Source: Candidatus Wallbacteria bacterium
GTDB taxonomy: Bacteria; Muiribacteriota; UBA6191; JACPRK01
Assembly (NCBI GenBank): GCA_016213845.1
Contig: JACQZN010000035.1
Location: 1-64,000, forward strand
Length of the DNA: 64,000 nt
Reading direction: 5' to 3'
Shown here: piece by piece, positions 15,414 to 24,555 of the stretch
How positions within the stretch are numbered: the stretch's first letter is position 1
Layout: each line of letters begins with the position of its first letter
The notes under the pieces: generated by a model
The model's input: only the letters and a program-made list of their open reading frames with translations
The model's database searches: none
What the model was told of the DNA's origin: nothing
Program-made: the position numbers and the translations under genes

Positions 15414-17906
15414 TCACGGCCTGGCCGGCTGCTTGAAGGGCGGGTGCGTCTGGCCGGTGGGGACGTCCGCCCTGACGGGCAGAACGCTGGCCATCGTGCC
15501 CAGGTGACGATTGCTGCTCAGCAGGACCAGCCGGTCGGCCAGCGCAAGGATGCGAATTTCCTTGATGTCGTCGGCGACCAGCGGCAGCCGCGCGACGACC
15601 TCGAGCCGATCGCTCCCGGCAGCCAGGCGTCTGACCACCAGCCGCTGGTAGGGCGGCAACCCGGTCGTCTCGAACTGGTGACACGCCAGGTAGATGTCCT
15701 CTCCCCTCCGCGTCAGGTCCGGCAGGTTGGCCTCATTGTTGACCGGCAGATCCAGCCGCTGGGGCCGCGAGAAACCTGCTCCGTCCTTCGTCTGCATCCA
15801 GTAGACCTGGTTGTCACTGTGAAAGGCGACGACGATGCGCGCCTCGGTCGCTACGGCCGCGAGGCTCCCCGGATACTGGCCTGCCGTGTCGAGCGAGACC
15901 AGGGGACTCCATCCCTCCAGTGAATCCGATGAGACCTCGAGCGGCGCCGAGGACCAGAGCAGCTCCGGCTTCCTGTTCAGCATGTACCTCCAGGTCTTGC
16001 TGAAGGCGTGAAACCGGCCGTCCCGCCAGGAAAAACCGTAAGTGTCGTCTTGATCCAGGCTGGCGTTCGGAAAGGGCCCCACAGCCGTGCCCGGCCTCAA
16101 CCGGGCAAGGCGAAACCCGGTCTCCCCGATCGAGAGGACACCGGCTCCGGTCTCGCCCAGCTTCACGAGAGTCGGCATGTGCGAATTGAAAAGCCGGGGG
16201 TCGGCGCGAACGCGCCAGGCTCCCTCCCCCCATCGTTTCTCAAGGACCCGCAGAGTCCGGCCATCCGGAGCCGGTCCGCATGGCACGGTCGCCACCAGCC
16301 CATCCTCCAGCGCGGCAATCGAAGGCAGCGAGTCGTCCGACACGTCCGCGACCAGGGGCATCGGCGATCGCCAGGTCGCCCCGCCGTCCGGACTCTCCAC
16401 GGTGCAGGCGTCGAAGATCTCGTCTGCCCCCGTCCGTCGCACGCAGACCGCCGCCAGCCGCTTGCCCTGGTTGTCCGCCACGATTCCCAGCACCGTTCCC
16501 TCCATCGCCGTCACGTAGGTCGTGCCTCTGAGCTCGTCGAAGATTCGCGTCCGGAAGTTCACGGGCGCCGTCGTCTTCCCCAGGGAGAGGACTCCCTCGT
16601 AGTTCGTGCTGTCCCGCAAGTTCTCCAGCAGAAAATCGCTGGCTCCGGGGGCGACGACGTGCGTACGCCAGGCCTTCGCGCCGTGCGCCCGGTACTTCAG
16701 CTCCACTCCCGGCGGCGCCTCGGCGGCCAGCCAGACATGCGCCTGCACGGAGCCGGTCGTCACCTCCTGCACCGCCGGAAGCGACGCCTTCATGGGTGCC
16801 TGAGGCAGCGACACCTGCGCCGGTGCCTGCGGAACCGGCGGCACCGCCACCACGGGCTCCCGACCGGGCGCGCGGCCGATCGCGATAGCCACGACGATGG
16901 CCAGCCCCGCAACCCCCGCCGCCACGGCCCACCCGGGAACGCGGCGCCCGGGAGCCGCCCGCTGCGCCAGCGTCGGCGCCGGCCGTCGTGCGCCTCCGGC
17001 GGCCTCGATCCGACGCTGGGATAGGACCGCCGTCGCCACCCCCGACTGGTCCACGGCCGAGGCGTTCTGGCCCGAGACCGGCGTGGCCGGCAGCTCTCCA
17101 AGAAGCGCCTCGATTCGCTCGATGACCACCGAGACCGCCGGTGGCCGCTTCCCGGGCTCCCCCGACAGGCATTCGAGCAGCAGCTCCTCCAGCCGCCCGG
17201 GGCATCCCGGAAGTTCCTCCGAGAGCGGCGTGGCTGAGCCAGCCACCTGGCTCTGCAGGATCTCCTGGGCCGTCTCACCGCGGAAGGCCTTCCGGCCGGC
17301 CAGCATCTCATGGAGCATCGCGCCCAGCGCGTAGATGTCCGCTGCTTCACTGGCCTGTGCCCCGAGCAGCGCCTCGGGCGCGATGTAGCCGGGCGTGCCC
17401 ATCACGCGATCCGCCGCCGTCTGGAGCGTGTGCCCCGCGCCCAGCTGCTTGGCCAGCCCGAAGTCGGCAACCTTTGGCGTCCACTCGTCGCCGAGGAGCA
17501 CGTTCTCGGGCTTCAGGTCCCGATGGATGATTCGACTCTGATGAGCGGCCGCCAGCCCGTGCCCGATTCCCAGCGCTAGCGCCAGCGCCTCGTGTTGCGG
17601 CAACCGGCCGCGCCGAATCAGCAGGTCCCTCAGCGTGCCGCCTTCGACCAGCTCCATCGCCAGCCACGGGCGGCTGCCCGCGAAGCCCGCGTCGTAGACG
17701 TGCAGCAGATTCGGGTGGACCAGCCTCGCCTGCAGCTTCGCTTCGCGAAGGAAACGCGCCCGTGTCTCCGCCGCTCCGAACAGGCCCGGCGCCAGGATCT
17801 TGAGCGCGACTTCCCGGCCCAGCTGCTCCTGCAAGGCCCGGTAGACCGTGCCCGACGCCCCCGAGGCCAGTTCCTGGAGGATGCGGTAGCCGGGGACGAC
17901 GGGCAT
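15414..17906 (-). CDS. Transmembrane Ser/Thr protein kinase with sialidase-like propeller ectodomain
   Basis: An 830-residue Hanks-type kinase. The catalytic domain (residues about 7-265) has the glycine loop LASGASGTVY, VALKIL lysine, HRDLKPENVLL, DFGLAK and GTPGYIAPE, all intact. A proline/alanine linker leads to one membrane helix (about 322-344, WAVAAGVAGLAIVVAIAIG). The roughly 480-residue outer part contains an Asp-box (SPDGGATW, about residue 500) and a second degenerate one (TKDGAGF), suggesting a BNR/sialidase-type beta propeller rather than PASTA repeats. The ATG at 17906 lies 4 bases after the murF stop, so it is probably cotranscribed with the murein genes. A role in sensing the envelope and phosphorylating Mur or division proteins is inference. 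Confidence 0.85.
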   Translation of the reverse strand: MPVVPGYRILQELASGASGTVYRALQEQLGREVALKILAPGLFGAAETRARFLREAKLQARLVHPNLLHVYDAGFAGSRPWLAMELVEGGTLRDLLIRRGRLPQHEALALALGIGHGLAAAHQSRIIHRDLKPENVLLGDEWTPKVADFGLAKQLGAGHTLQTAADRVMGTPGYIAPEALLGAQASEAADIYALGAMLHEMLAGRKAFRGETAQEILQSQVAGSATPLSEELPGCPGRLEELLLECLSGEPGKRPPAVSVVIERIEALLGELPATPVSGQNASAVDQSGVATAVLSQRRIEAAGGARRPAPTLAQRAAPGRRVPGWAVAAGVAGLAIVVAIAIGRAPGREPVVAVPPVPQAPAQVSLPQAPMKASLPAVQEVTTGSVQAHVWLAAEAPPGVELKYRAHGAKAWRTHVVAPGASDFLLENLRDSTNYEGVLSLGKTTAPVNFRTRIFDELRGTTYVTAMEGTVLGIVADNQGKRLAAVCVRRTGADEIFDACTVESPDGGATWRSPMPLVADVSDDSLPSIAALEDGLVATVPCGPAPDGRTLRVLEKRWGEGAWRVRADPRLFNSHMPTLVKLGETGAGVLSIGETGFRLARLRPGTAVGPFPNASLDQDDTYGFSWRDGRFHAFSKTWRYMLNRKPELLWSSAPLEVSSDSLEGWSPLVSLDTAGQYPGSLAAVATEARIVVAFHSDNQVYWMQTKDGAGFSRPQRLDLPVNNEANLPDLTRRGEDIYLACHQFETTGLPPYQRLVVRRLAAGSDRLEVVARLPLVADDIKEIRILALADRLVLLSSNRHLGTMASVLPVRADVPTGQTHPPFKQPARP

Positions 17907-17910
17907 TGGG

Positions 17911-19320
17911 CTAGCCCTCGGGGAAGAGCTCCCGCAGGATCGTCTCGAGCGCCACGCCCCGGGAGCCTTTGAACAGCACGGCGTCCCCGGGGCCAATCCG
18001 CGCCCGGAGAGTGTCTGCGATCGCCGACTTGCTCGCGTGCAGCTCTACTCTTCCGCCCCGCGTGGGGCCGCCGGCCGCATCGAGGAACTCCTTGCCGAAG
18101 CAGAACGCTGCCTCGAGGCCGGCGGCGCCTTCACACCGCGCGAGCACCTGGCGGTGGTAGTGCGCCGAATGGCCGCCGAGCTCCAACATGTCGCCCAGGA
18201 CCGCCCAGCGCTTTCCCTCTACGGGCGCGGAGAGCAGGAAGTCGAGCGCCGCTTCCATGGAGGCCGGGTTGGCGTTGTAGCAGTCGTCGATGATCCAGAC
18301 CTCTCCGCTGCGGTGGACTTCCATCCGGCCGTGCTCCGGCCGGAACTGCGCCAGCCCCCTTCCGATAGCCTCGGCGCCCAGCCCCAGGCGGGCAGCGACT
18401 GCGGCGGCGAAGAGCAGCGGATAGGCCATGTGGCGGCCGGAGACCGGCGACGTGAAGGGGATCTCGGAGCCCTCAACGCGAATTTGCCCCGAGAGGCTGG
18501 CGAACTCGATCTGGAGCCGGGCGGCTCGGGCGAACGCCCCGGACGCGTCGAGACTGATCGGGCGGACAGCGCCCGCGAAGCGCGCGGCGATGCCGCGCGA
18601 AAGTTCGCAGTCGGCGTTGACGAAGAGCTCGCCGGACGCCGGCAGCGCCTCCATCAGCTCGCCCTTGGCGCGCGCGACGTTTTCGATGGAGCCGAGCCCT
18701 TCGAGGTGCGCCGGCGCCACATTGGTGATGACGCCCATCCCGGGCCGAAGGATGCGGCAAAGCTCCGCGATCTCGCCCAGGTGGTTCATGCCGACCTCGA
18801 AGACGCCGGCCCGGTGGAAGCGGCGCATGCGGAACAGCGAGAGCGGCAGGCCGATATGGTTGTTCAGGTTGCCCCTCGTGGAGCAGACGGGGAAGGAGGC
18901 TCCCAGAGTGGCGGCGATGGCCGCGCGAGTGGAGGTCTTTCCGTTGGAGCCGGTGACGGCGACGAAGGGGACGTCGAAGCGGGCGCGGTGGAGACTGGCA
19001 AGGGTCTGGAGTGCGTTGACCGGATCGGCGACTTGCAGGATGGCCAGGCCTGCAGGGGGTGAGGCCAGCGGCCGGGTCACCATGGCGGCGGTGGCGCCGA
19101 GCGAGGCGGCACGCTCGACGAAGTCGTGGCCGTCGACCTTCTGCCCGGGCATCGCGACGAAGCAGTCGCCCGGCTCGACCGTCCTGGAGTCGATGGAAAA
19201 ACCGAGTATCTGGGTTCGCGGGTCACCGGCAACGATCGAGCCGCCGGCGGCGGCCGCGGCCTCGCCGGCTTCGAAGAGCGTCATCGGCTCGGCAGACGGT
19301 ACCGGCGCCGAGGTGCTCAC
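17911..19320 (-). CDS. murF: UDP-MurNAc-tripeptide--D-Ala-D-Ala ligase MurF
   Basis: Cytoplasmic ATP-dependent ligase completing the UDP-MurNAc-pentapeptide. The family N-domain (FSIDSRTVEPGDCFVAMPG), the P-loop VTGSNGKTSTRAAI, GMNHLGEIAELCRILRP and DDCYNANPASMEAAL are all present. Length 469 residues. The GTG start at 19320 overlaps the murE stop in GTGA. The gene ends 4 bases before the kinase start. Confidence 0.95.
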   Translation of the reverse strand: MSTSAPVPSAEPMTLFEAGEAAAAAGGSIVAGDPRTQILGFSIDSRTVEPGDCFVAMPGQKVDGHDFVERAASLGATAAMVTRPLASPPAGLAILQVADPVNALQTLASLHRARFDVPFVAVTGSNGKTSTRAAIAATLGASFPVCSTRGNLNNHIGLPLSLFRMRRFHRAGVFEVGMNHLGEIAELCRILRPGMGVITNVAPAHLEGLGSIENVARAKGELMEALPASGELFVNADCELSRGIAARFAGAVRPISLDASGAFARAARLQIEFASLSGQIRVEGSEIPFTSPVSGRHMAYPLLFAAAVAARLGLGAEAIGRGLAQFRPEHGRMEVHRSGEVWIIDDCYNANPASMEAALDFLLSAPVEGKRWAVLGDMLELGGHSAHYHRQVLARCEGAAGLEAAFCFGKEFLDAAGGPTRGGRVELHASKSAIADTLRARIGPGDAVLFKGSRGVALETILRELFPEG

Positions 19321-20813
19321 GGGGTGCGTCTCAGCTCCTCGAGCGCGGCGGCGACGACCTCCCGGTCGTCGAAGTGGATGCGCTGGGTGCCCAGGATCTG
19401 GTAGTCCTCGTGGCCCTTGCCGGCGATCACGACCAGGTCGGCGGGGCGGGCCATCGACAAAGCCAGGCGGATGGCGCGCTCGCGGTCGAGCTCGATCGTG
19501 AGCCGAGGCCGGTGCTCCTGGGGAATGCCCGTGAGGATGTCGGCGAGGATCTGCTGGGGCGACTCGGTGCGGGGATTGTCATTGGTGACGATGCAAAGGT
19601 CGGCGAGCGCCGCGGCGACCGAGCCCATTCTGGGCCGCTTGGTGCGGTCGCGGTCGCCGCCGCAGCCGAAGACTACGATGAGCCGTTCGCCGGGTCCCAC
19701 CAGGGCGCGGCACGAGTGGAGGAGCTTCTCCATGCCCTCGGAGGTGTGGGCGTAGTCGACCAGGACTCGGCGGTCGTCGCCGCCGATGGCCTGGAAGCGG
19801 CCGGGTACCTCGCGTACCGACTCGAGTCCGCGGGCGATTGCGGTCAGGTCGAGGCCGAAGCCGATGCCGACCGCGGCGGCGGCCAGGGCGTTCTGGACGT
19901 TGAAGTCCCCGCCAAGGGCCAGCGTGACGGGACAGCGCTGGCTGCCGTGGGCGAGCGTGAAGCGGCTGGCCCGGAAGTCCGTCCGGACGTCCTCGGCGCG
20001 CACGTCGGCGCTCGAGTGGAGGCCGAAGGTGAAGGTGCGGCCGCGCGCGGCTGCGGAGAAGTGGCCGAAGGAATCATCGGAGCCGTTGAGGACGTTGAAA
20101 AACTCCGGGGCGGCGGGTCCGGCGGGGCGGTGCTCGCAGTCCCTGAAGAGGGCCAGCTTGGCCTGGCGGTAGGTTTCGAGGTCGCCGTGAAGCTCGAAGT
20201 GCTCGGGGGAGAGGTTGGTCCAGACGGCCGCGGAGAAAGGGATTCCGCGGATGCGATGCTGGACGATGCCCTGGGAAGAGACCTCCATCGCGACGGCGCC
20301 GTAGCCCTCCTCTTCCAGGGCGCGGAAGGTGGCGTAGAGGGGGAGCAGGCCGGGCGTCGTGTTGGGGGAGGGCTCGCGGCATCCGTCGTCGCGCAGCGTC
20401 CCCAGGGTGCCGATCACGGCCACCTTTCGTCCCGATTGCCGCAGCACCGCCGCAGTCATGAGGGTGGTAGTGGTCTTGCCGTTGGTTCCGGTGATCCCCA
20501 CGATCGGGAACCGAGGCGTGGGCGCGAAGAAGGCTGCAGCGGCGTCGGCCAGGGCCGCCCGGCAGTCTCTCGCGGTCAGGATGGGGCCGGAACCCTCGAA
20601 GGCCGCGCCGGGCGGAACGACGACCGCGGCGGCGCCTCGCGCGAGCGCTTCGGAGGCGTGGCGCCCGGCCGTCTCGCCTGGCGACAGCGCGAAGAAGAGC
20701 TTGCCCGCGGCGGCATGTCGCGAGTCGTCCGCGAGCCCGACGATATCGGTCTCGGAAGAGCCGTTGACCCACACGAGTCCTTTGACCTGCCCCACGAGCT
20801 CGGAGAGCTTCAC
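19317..20813 (-). CDS. murE: UDP-MurNAc-L-Ala-D-Glu--meso-diaminopimelate ligase MurE
   Basis: Cytoplasmic ATP-dependent ligase adding the third amino acid of the stem peptide. Seen are DSRHAAAGKLFFAL, the P-loop GITGTNGKTTTTLM, EVSSQGIVQHR, VDYAHTSEGMEKLL and VFGCGGDRDRTKRPRM. The motif DNPR (TNDNPRTESP) is the known signature of enzymes that add meso-diaminopimelate rather than lysine, which predicts DAP-type peptidoglycan. Length is 498 residues. GTG start at 20813 overlaps the ftsI stop in GTGA. Confidence 0.95.
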   Translation of the reverse strand: MKLSELVGQVKGLVWVNGSSETDIVGLADDSRHAAAGKLFFALSPGETAGRHASEALARGAAAVVVPPGAAFEGSGPILTARDCRAALADAAAAFFAPTPRFPIVGITGTNGKTTTTLMTAAVLRQSGRKVAVIGTLGTLRDDGCREPSPNTTPGLLPLYATFRALEEEGYGAVAMEVSSQGIVQHRIRGIPFSAAVWTNLSPEHFELHGDLETYRQAKLALFRDCEHRPAGPAAPEFFNVLNGSDDSFGHFSAAARGRTFTFGLHSSADVRAEDVRTDFRASRFTLAHGSQRCPVTLALGGDFNVQNALAAAAVGIGFGLDLTAIARGLESVREVPGRFQAIGGDDRRVLVDYAHTSEGMEKLLHSCRALVGPGERLIVVFGCGGDRDRTKRPRMGSVAAALADLCIVTNDNPRTESPQQILADILTGIPQEHRPRLTIELDRERAIRLALSMARPADLVVIAGKGHEDYQILGTQRIHFDDREVVAAALEELRRTP

Positions 20814-22834
20814 TCTTCGGCCCCTCCTGGTCCGTCGTACTGGGTTTCTGGCTCGAACTCCTCGGGCGGCTCGTCGCCGATCGCTTCCTCGGCTGGCATG
20901 TCCGGATCGGGCAGCGCGCGCAACGGCACGCGGTAGTCGGGGGCCTGGGTCGGTCCCGTCGTCGGCTCCTGGGCCGGTTGATCCGCCAGCTCCGGCTTGT
21001 CGGCGACGTCGGTCGGAGGCCCAGGCTTGGGCGCAGGCTGGGCCACGCCCTCCGGCAGAGGGATCGGCGCGTGCACGACGGAGGTCGGAACCATCCCCTT
21101 GTACCAGACGATGCGAGAGGCGATCTCCCGGAAGAGGGGCGCCGCCACCGTGCCGCCCGCTGCCCGGTAAGTCTGCGGCTCATTGGCCATGATGTAGATG
21201 AGGTACTGCGGCTTGTCGTAAGGGAAGAAGCCGACGAAGCTGGTTACGACCTTCTCGTTGAAGATGTTGCGCTCGCCGCTCTCCTTGAGTGCCCGGCTGC
21301 GTTTGCCCAGCTTCTGCGAGGTCCCGGTCTTGCCACCGGCCGTGTAGTAGTCGCTCCCGGCCCGCTTGCCGGTACCCCGGATCACCACGCCGCCCATCAT
21401 CGTCTTGACCTTTTCGGCCGTCTCCGGGCTGATCACCTGGTGGCGAACCGTGGGCCGCGCCCGGTAGAGCACCTTGCGGTTGTCGTGGGAGGCAACGCGC
21501 TTGATGATGGTCGGCTTCAACAGCTTGCCGCCGTTGACGACCGCGGACGCCGCCATTGCCATCTGCAGGCCGGTGACGCCGACTTCCTGTCCCATCGCGA
21601 TCGCGGCCACGGAGAGGCCCGACCAGTCCTTCGGCAGCCGGACGATGCCGTTGGCCTCTCCCGGGAGCTCCACACCCGTCTTCTCGCCGAAGCCGTACTT
21701 GCGCAGGTAGTAGTAGAGCGTCCGCGCGCCGAGGACCACCCCCATGCTCATCGCCCCGACGTTGCAAGACTTCTCGAGCACATCGGTAGCGCTGAGATCA
21801 CCGTGGACGCTGGTACAGCCGATCTTGATTCCCCAGAGCGAGAGGTAACCCGGACAGTTGAAGGGAGTCGCCGGGTTCACCTTCTCCTCCTCGAGCGCAG
21901 CGGCCATCGTGACGATCTTGAACGTCGACCCCGGTTCGAAGATATGGCTGATGGGGAGGTTCTTGGCCTTGGAGACGTCCTTGGAGTACTCCCGGAAATT
22001 CGACTGATCGAAGGTGGGCCGCATCGCACAGGCCACGATCTCGCCGGACATCGGGTCGACGACCAGCACGAAGCAGTTCGTGGGCCGGTGATCCGCCATC
22101 AGCTTCTCGCAAGCCCAGTCGGCGATGCGCTGGATGCCGGCATCGATCGTGAGATAGATGTGGTGGCCGCCCTTGGGATGATTGACGATCAAGGTCGCTT
22201 TTGGGATCTCGAGGTCGCGCAGGCCTGCGAAGGTGATCTGCTCGCCCGCCAGCCCCGAGAGTTGATCGTCGTAGGAGTACTCCACGCCGGCCAGCCCCTT
22301 GTCGTCGGCGCCGACCAGTCCGATGACGGCAGGGGCCAGGTGCGGGTTGGTGTAGAACCGCTTGTACTCGGGGCTGAGGATGAGCCCCTTCATCTTCAGC
22401 GCGCGGATGCGCGTGGCGATGGCCGGCTCCAGCCGGCGCGCTATCCAGACGAAGCGCGAGCTATCCTGCGAGAAGATCTGCTCGAGCTTCGCCCGACCGT
22501 TGGCGTCCCAGCCCAAGATTGTCGCGACGCGCGCCGCCGCTCCCGGAACGTCGCCGCCGCCGTACTGGCGGTTCTTGTCGATGATCAGCAGCGGGTCGGC
22601 CGCCAGCGACCAGGTCGTGTAGCTGAAGGCCAGCGGCGTGCCGTTGGTGTCGAAGACGGTGCCGCGCTTCCTCCAGAGGCGCTGGCTGCGGACCTGCGCC
22701 CGCTCCAGCTTCTCCCGCCAGACGTTTCGGTCCACGACCTGCACCGAGTACATCTTCGCCAGCAGCACGCAGTAGAGGACCAGCACGATGGCGAAGAAGA
22801 ACAGGATGCGGCGCCTGTGGAACTTGAGGATCAT
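20810..22834 (-). CDS. ftsI: Septal peptidoglycan transpeptidase FtsI (PBP3)
   Basis: Class B penicillin-binding protein that cross-links septal peptidoglycan with FtsW. A short cytoplasmic N-terminus and one membrane helix (ILFFFAIVLVLYCVLLA) precede the dimerisation domain. The transpeptidase domain has the active-site SxxK in EPGSTFKIV, SCN in LEKSCNVGAMS, and KTG in AGGKTGTSQKLG. The C-terminus has a PASTA-free Pro/Glu-rich tail of about 90 residues that looks disordered. Length 674. The ATG at 22834 overlaps the rsmH stop in ATGA. Confidence 0.95.
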   Translation of the reverse strand: MILKFHRRRILFFFAIVLVLYCVLLAKMYSVQVVDRNVWREKLERAQVRSQRLWRKRGTVFDTNGTPLAFSYTTWSLAADPLLIIDKNRQYGGGDVPGAAARVATILGWDANGRAKLEQIFSQDSSRFVWIARRLEPAIATRIRALKMKGLILSPEYKRFYTNPHLAPAVIGLVGADDKGLAGVEYSYDDQLSGLAGEQITFAGLRDLEIPKATLIVNHPKGGHHIYLTIDAGIQRIADWACEKLMADHRPTNCFVLVVDPMSGEIVACAMRPTFDQSNFREYSKDVSKAKNLPISHIFEPGSTFKIVTMAAALEEEKVNPATPFNCPGYLSLWGIKIGCTSVHGDLSATDVLEKSCNVGAMSMGVVLGARTLYYYLRKYGFGEKTGVELPGEANGIVRLPKDWSGLSVAAIAMGQEVGVTGLQMAMAASAVVNGGKLLKPTIIKRVASHDNRKVLYRARPTVRHQVISPETAEKVKTMMGGVVIRGTGKRAGSDYYTAGGKTGTSQKLGKRSRALKESGERNIFNEKVVTSFVGFFPYDKPQYLIYIMANEPQTYRAAGGTVAAPLFREIASRIVWYKGMVPTSVVHAPIPLPEGVAQPAPKPGPPTDVADKPELADQPAQEPTTGPTQAPDYRVPLRALPDPDMPAEEAIGDEPPEEFEPETQYDGPGGAEE

Positions 22835-23823
22835 GAGTTTGGCAGCTTCTCGACGGCGCGAAGGCGAGCGGAGCGGGACGGGGGATTTTCTGCGATCTCG
22901 GTCTCTCCGGGCTGACGGGCGCCCCGGAAAAGGAGCTGCACGCTGGCTCGGTGGCCGCAGCCGCACGCCGGCATCTTGGGGGGGCAGACGCAGTCGCGGG
23001 AGGCGCGGTCAAAGGCCTGCTTCACGCGGCGGTCCTCCAGCGAGTGGAAGCTGATCACGGCCAGGCGGCCTCCCGGTTCCAGAGCCTCGATCAGAGCCGG
23101 CAGCGCGGCCTCGAGCGTCTCGAGCTCGCGATTCACGGCGATGCGCAGGGCCTGGAACACCTGCGTGGCTGGATGGATCTCCCCTGGCGGTGGCCGCCGG
23201 ATGCGAAGCGCTTCGAGCACGGCCGCAGAAAGGGCCGACGTCGTGCGCAGGCTGCTCCGGCGTTCGTAGAGAGCGCGCGCGATCCGGCCCGCGTGCCGGA
23301 CCTCGCCGAAGTCGCGCAGCCAGCCCTCGAGCTGGGCCACGCTCGAGCGCTCGAGGAGCTCACGCGCGCTCGAGCCGCCCGTCGGATCCATCCGCATGTC
23401 GAGCGGACCGTCGCTTGCGAAGGAAAACCCTCGCCTGGGCGTCTTGAGCTGGAAGGTCGAGACCCCCAAGTCTAGCAGGATGAAACTGGCGGCCGGGATC
23501 TCTTCTTCGCGGAGCAAGCGCGGAATCTCGGCGAAGCTGGCGTGGTGATACAGCACCGCTGCCCCGCCCGGGTCCGAGAGCCGGGCGCGAGCCATCGCCA
23601 GGGCCTCCGGGTCGCGGTCCAGGGCCACAAGCAACTCCAGCTGCGGGCCGGCGTCAGCCAGCAGTTGCGCCGAGTGTCCTCCCAGCCCGACCGTGCCATC
23701 GACTACCACTCGTTTTGCGCGGCAGCCTGCGAAAAGCTCCCGGACCTCTTCCTGCAACACCGGATGGTGGAATGGCGTGGGCTCCACGGCGGATTGGGGC
23801 GCGTTCGGCATCGGGCGGGGCAT
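22831..23823 (-). CDS. rsmH: 16S rRNA (cytosine-1402-N4)-methyltransferase RsmH (MraW)
   Basis: SAM-dependent methyltransferase acting on C1402 of 16S rRNA, almost always in dcw clusters. HHPVLQEEV at the start, the SAM-binding VDGTVGLGGHSAQLL, LDLGVSTFQL with RGFSF, and VISFHSLEDRRVKQAF are diagnostic. Length about 330 residues. The start is uncertain: ATG 23823 lies 14 bases past the ftsL-like stop, without a clear Shine-Dalgarno; ATGs at 23856 and 23811 are alternatives. The gene follows rather than precedes the ftsL-like gene, the reverse of the usual order. Confidence 0.93.
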   Translation of the reverse strand: MPRPMPNAPQSAVEPTPFHHPVLQEEVRELFAGCRAKRVVVDGTVGLGGHSAQLLADAGPQLELLVALDRDPEALAMARARLSDPGGAAVLYHHASFAEIPRLLREEEIPAASFILLDLGVSTFQLKTPRRGFSFASDGPLDMRMDPTGGSSARELLERSSVAQLEGWLRDFGEVRHAGRIARALYERRSSLRTTSALSAAVLEALRIRRPPPGEIHPATQVFQALRIAVNRELETLEAALPALIEALEPGGRLAVISFHSLEDRRVKQAFDRASRDCVCPPKMPACGCGHRASVQLLFRGARQPGETEIAENPPSRSARLRAVEKLPNS

Positions 23824-23836
23824 GGCCGTGAGCAGC

Positions 23837-24328
23837 TCAGTAGTTGTACATCGCATCGTCCATCTGGTTCTCGCTCAGTCCCTCGTCCCCAGGCATCGCC
23901 GAGGAGCCGCGGACGCCCGGCGCGGGCCGAGCAGTCGGGTCGCCGGGTCCCGGGGGAGGTGCCACAGGCACGGGATCGACAGGCCGGTCCCTGGGGGCCA
24001 CAACCATCCCGCGGCTCGAAAGAAACTGCACGTTCTCCGCCGACGGCGGGATCATTCCCAGCTGGTCACGGGCCAGAGCCTCGATGCGAGCCATCGCGGT
24101 GAGCTTGGCGCGCTCGACCAGCATCCCCTCCAGCACCTCGTTGAGCCGGGTGTGCTGCTTCCGAATCGCGCGGATGGCGATCTGGATCTCGACCATCTTG
24201 GTGTATTGCCAGATGTAGAAGAAGAGCAGGATGCTGACGGCGACGACGACGCCGCTGAAGAGCAGGGTAATCCTGCCGCGGTTCGCCAGATACTCCTGGA
24301 CGGCTTTGTGCGAACGAAACTGCGTCAT
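23837..24328 (-). CDS. ftsL: FtsL-like septum protein
   Basis: A 163-residue bitopic protein: short basic N-terminus, one membrane helix (ITLLFSGVVVAVSILLFFYIW), then a coiled-coil stretch (MVEIQIAIRAIRKQHTRLNEVLEGMLVERAKLTAM) and IEALARDQLGMIPP, the typical FtsL/DivIC junction. The last 60 residues are Pro/Gly-rich. FtsL forms a complex with FtsQ and FtsB to activate FtsWI. Sequence identity in this family is low, so the name rests on topology and on position first in the dcw operon, 26 bases behind a consensus -10 element. Confidence 0.75.
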   Translation of the reverse strand: MTQFRSHKAVQEYLANRGRITLLFSGVVVAVSILLFFYIWQYTKMVEIQIAIRAIRKQHTRLNEVLEGMLVERAKLTAMARIEALARDQLGMIPPSAENVQFLSSRGMVVAPRDRPVDPVPVAPPPGPGDPTARPAPGVRGSSAMPGDEGLSENQMDDAMYNY

Positions 24329-24360
24329 CTGCGCCCCGGGTTGTCGCTTGGAGGCTACAC

Positions 24361-24366
24361 ATTATA
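24361..24366 (-). promoter_or_regulatory. Consensus -10 element of the dcw operon
   Basis: The minus strand reads TATAAT exactly. A transcription start near 24354 would leave a leader of about 26 bases before the ftsL-like ATG. No good -35 lies at 17 bases; TTGCAG lies at 21, so an activator or an alternative sigma may be needed. Confidence 0.55.
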
Positions 24367-24503
24367 GCTCGGCTGCCGCATTCCTGTCTGCAAGGGCGTG
24401 AGGGCGGCCCCCAAAACTATTTCTTCCGATCCGGGAACCTTTCCGGAACGGGGAACGTAAGTCATAGGTGAAGCCAATTTTTCATACTCCTCCTTCAACT
24501 TTC

Positions 24504-24542
24504 ATAGCCTCCCGGGTTCACGCCAGGGCGGCTATTTTTCTT
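24504..24542 (+). terminator. Plus-strand terminator-like hairpin upstream of the dcw operon
   Basis: ATAGCC (24504-24509) pairs with GGCTAT (24530-24535), with inner CCC/GGG pairing, followed on the plus strand by TTTTC-TTT. Neither neighbouring gene (both minus strand) would use it, so it may end a short divergent transcript, or be a by-chance hairpin. I see no gene in 24329-24555. Confidence 0.4.
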
Positions 24543-24555
24543 TGGAGGAGCGGGG

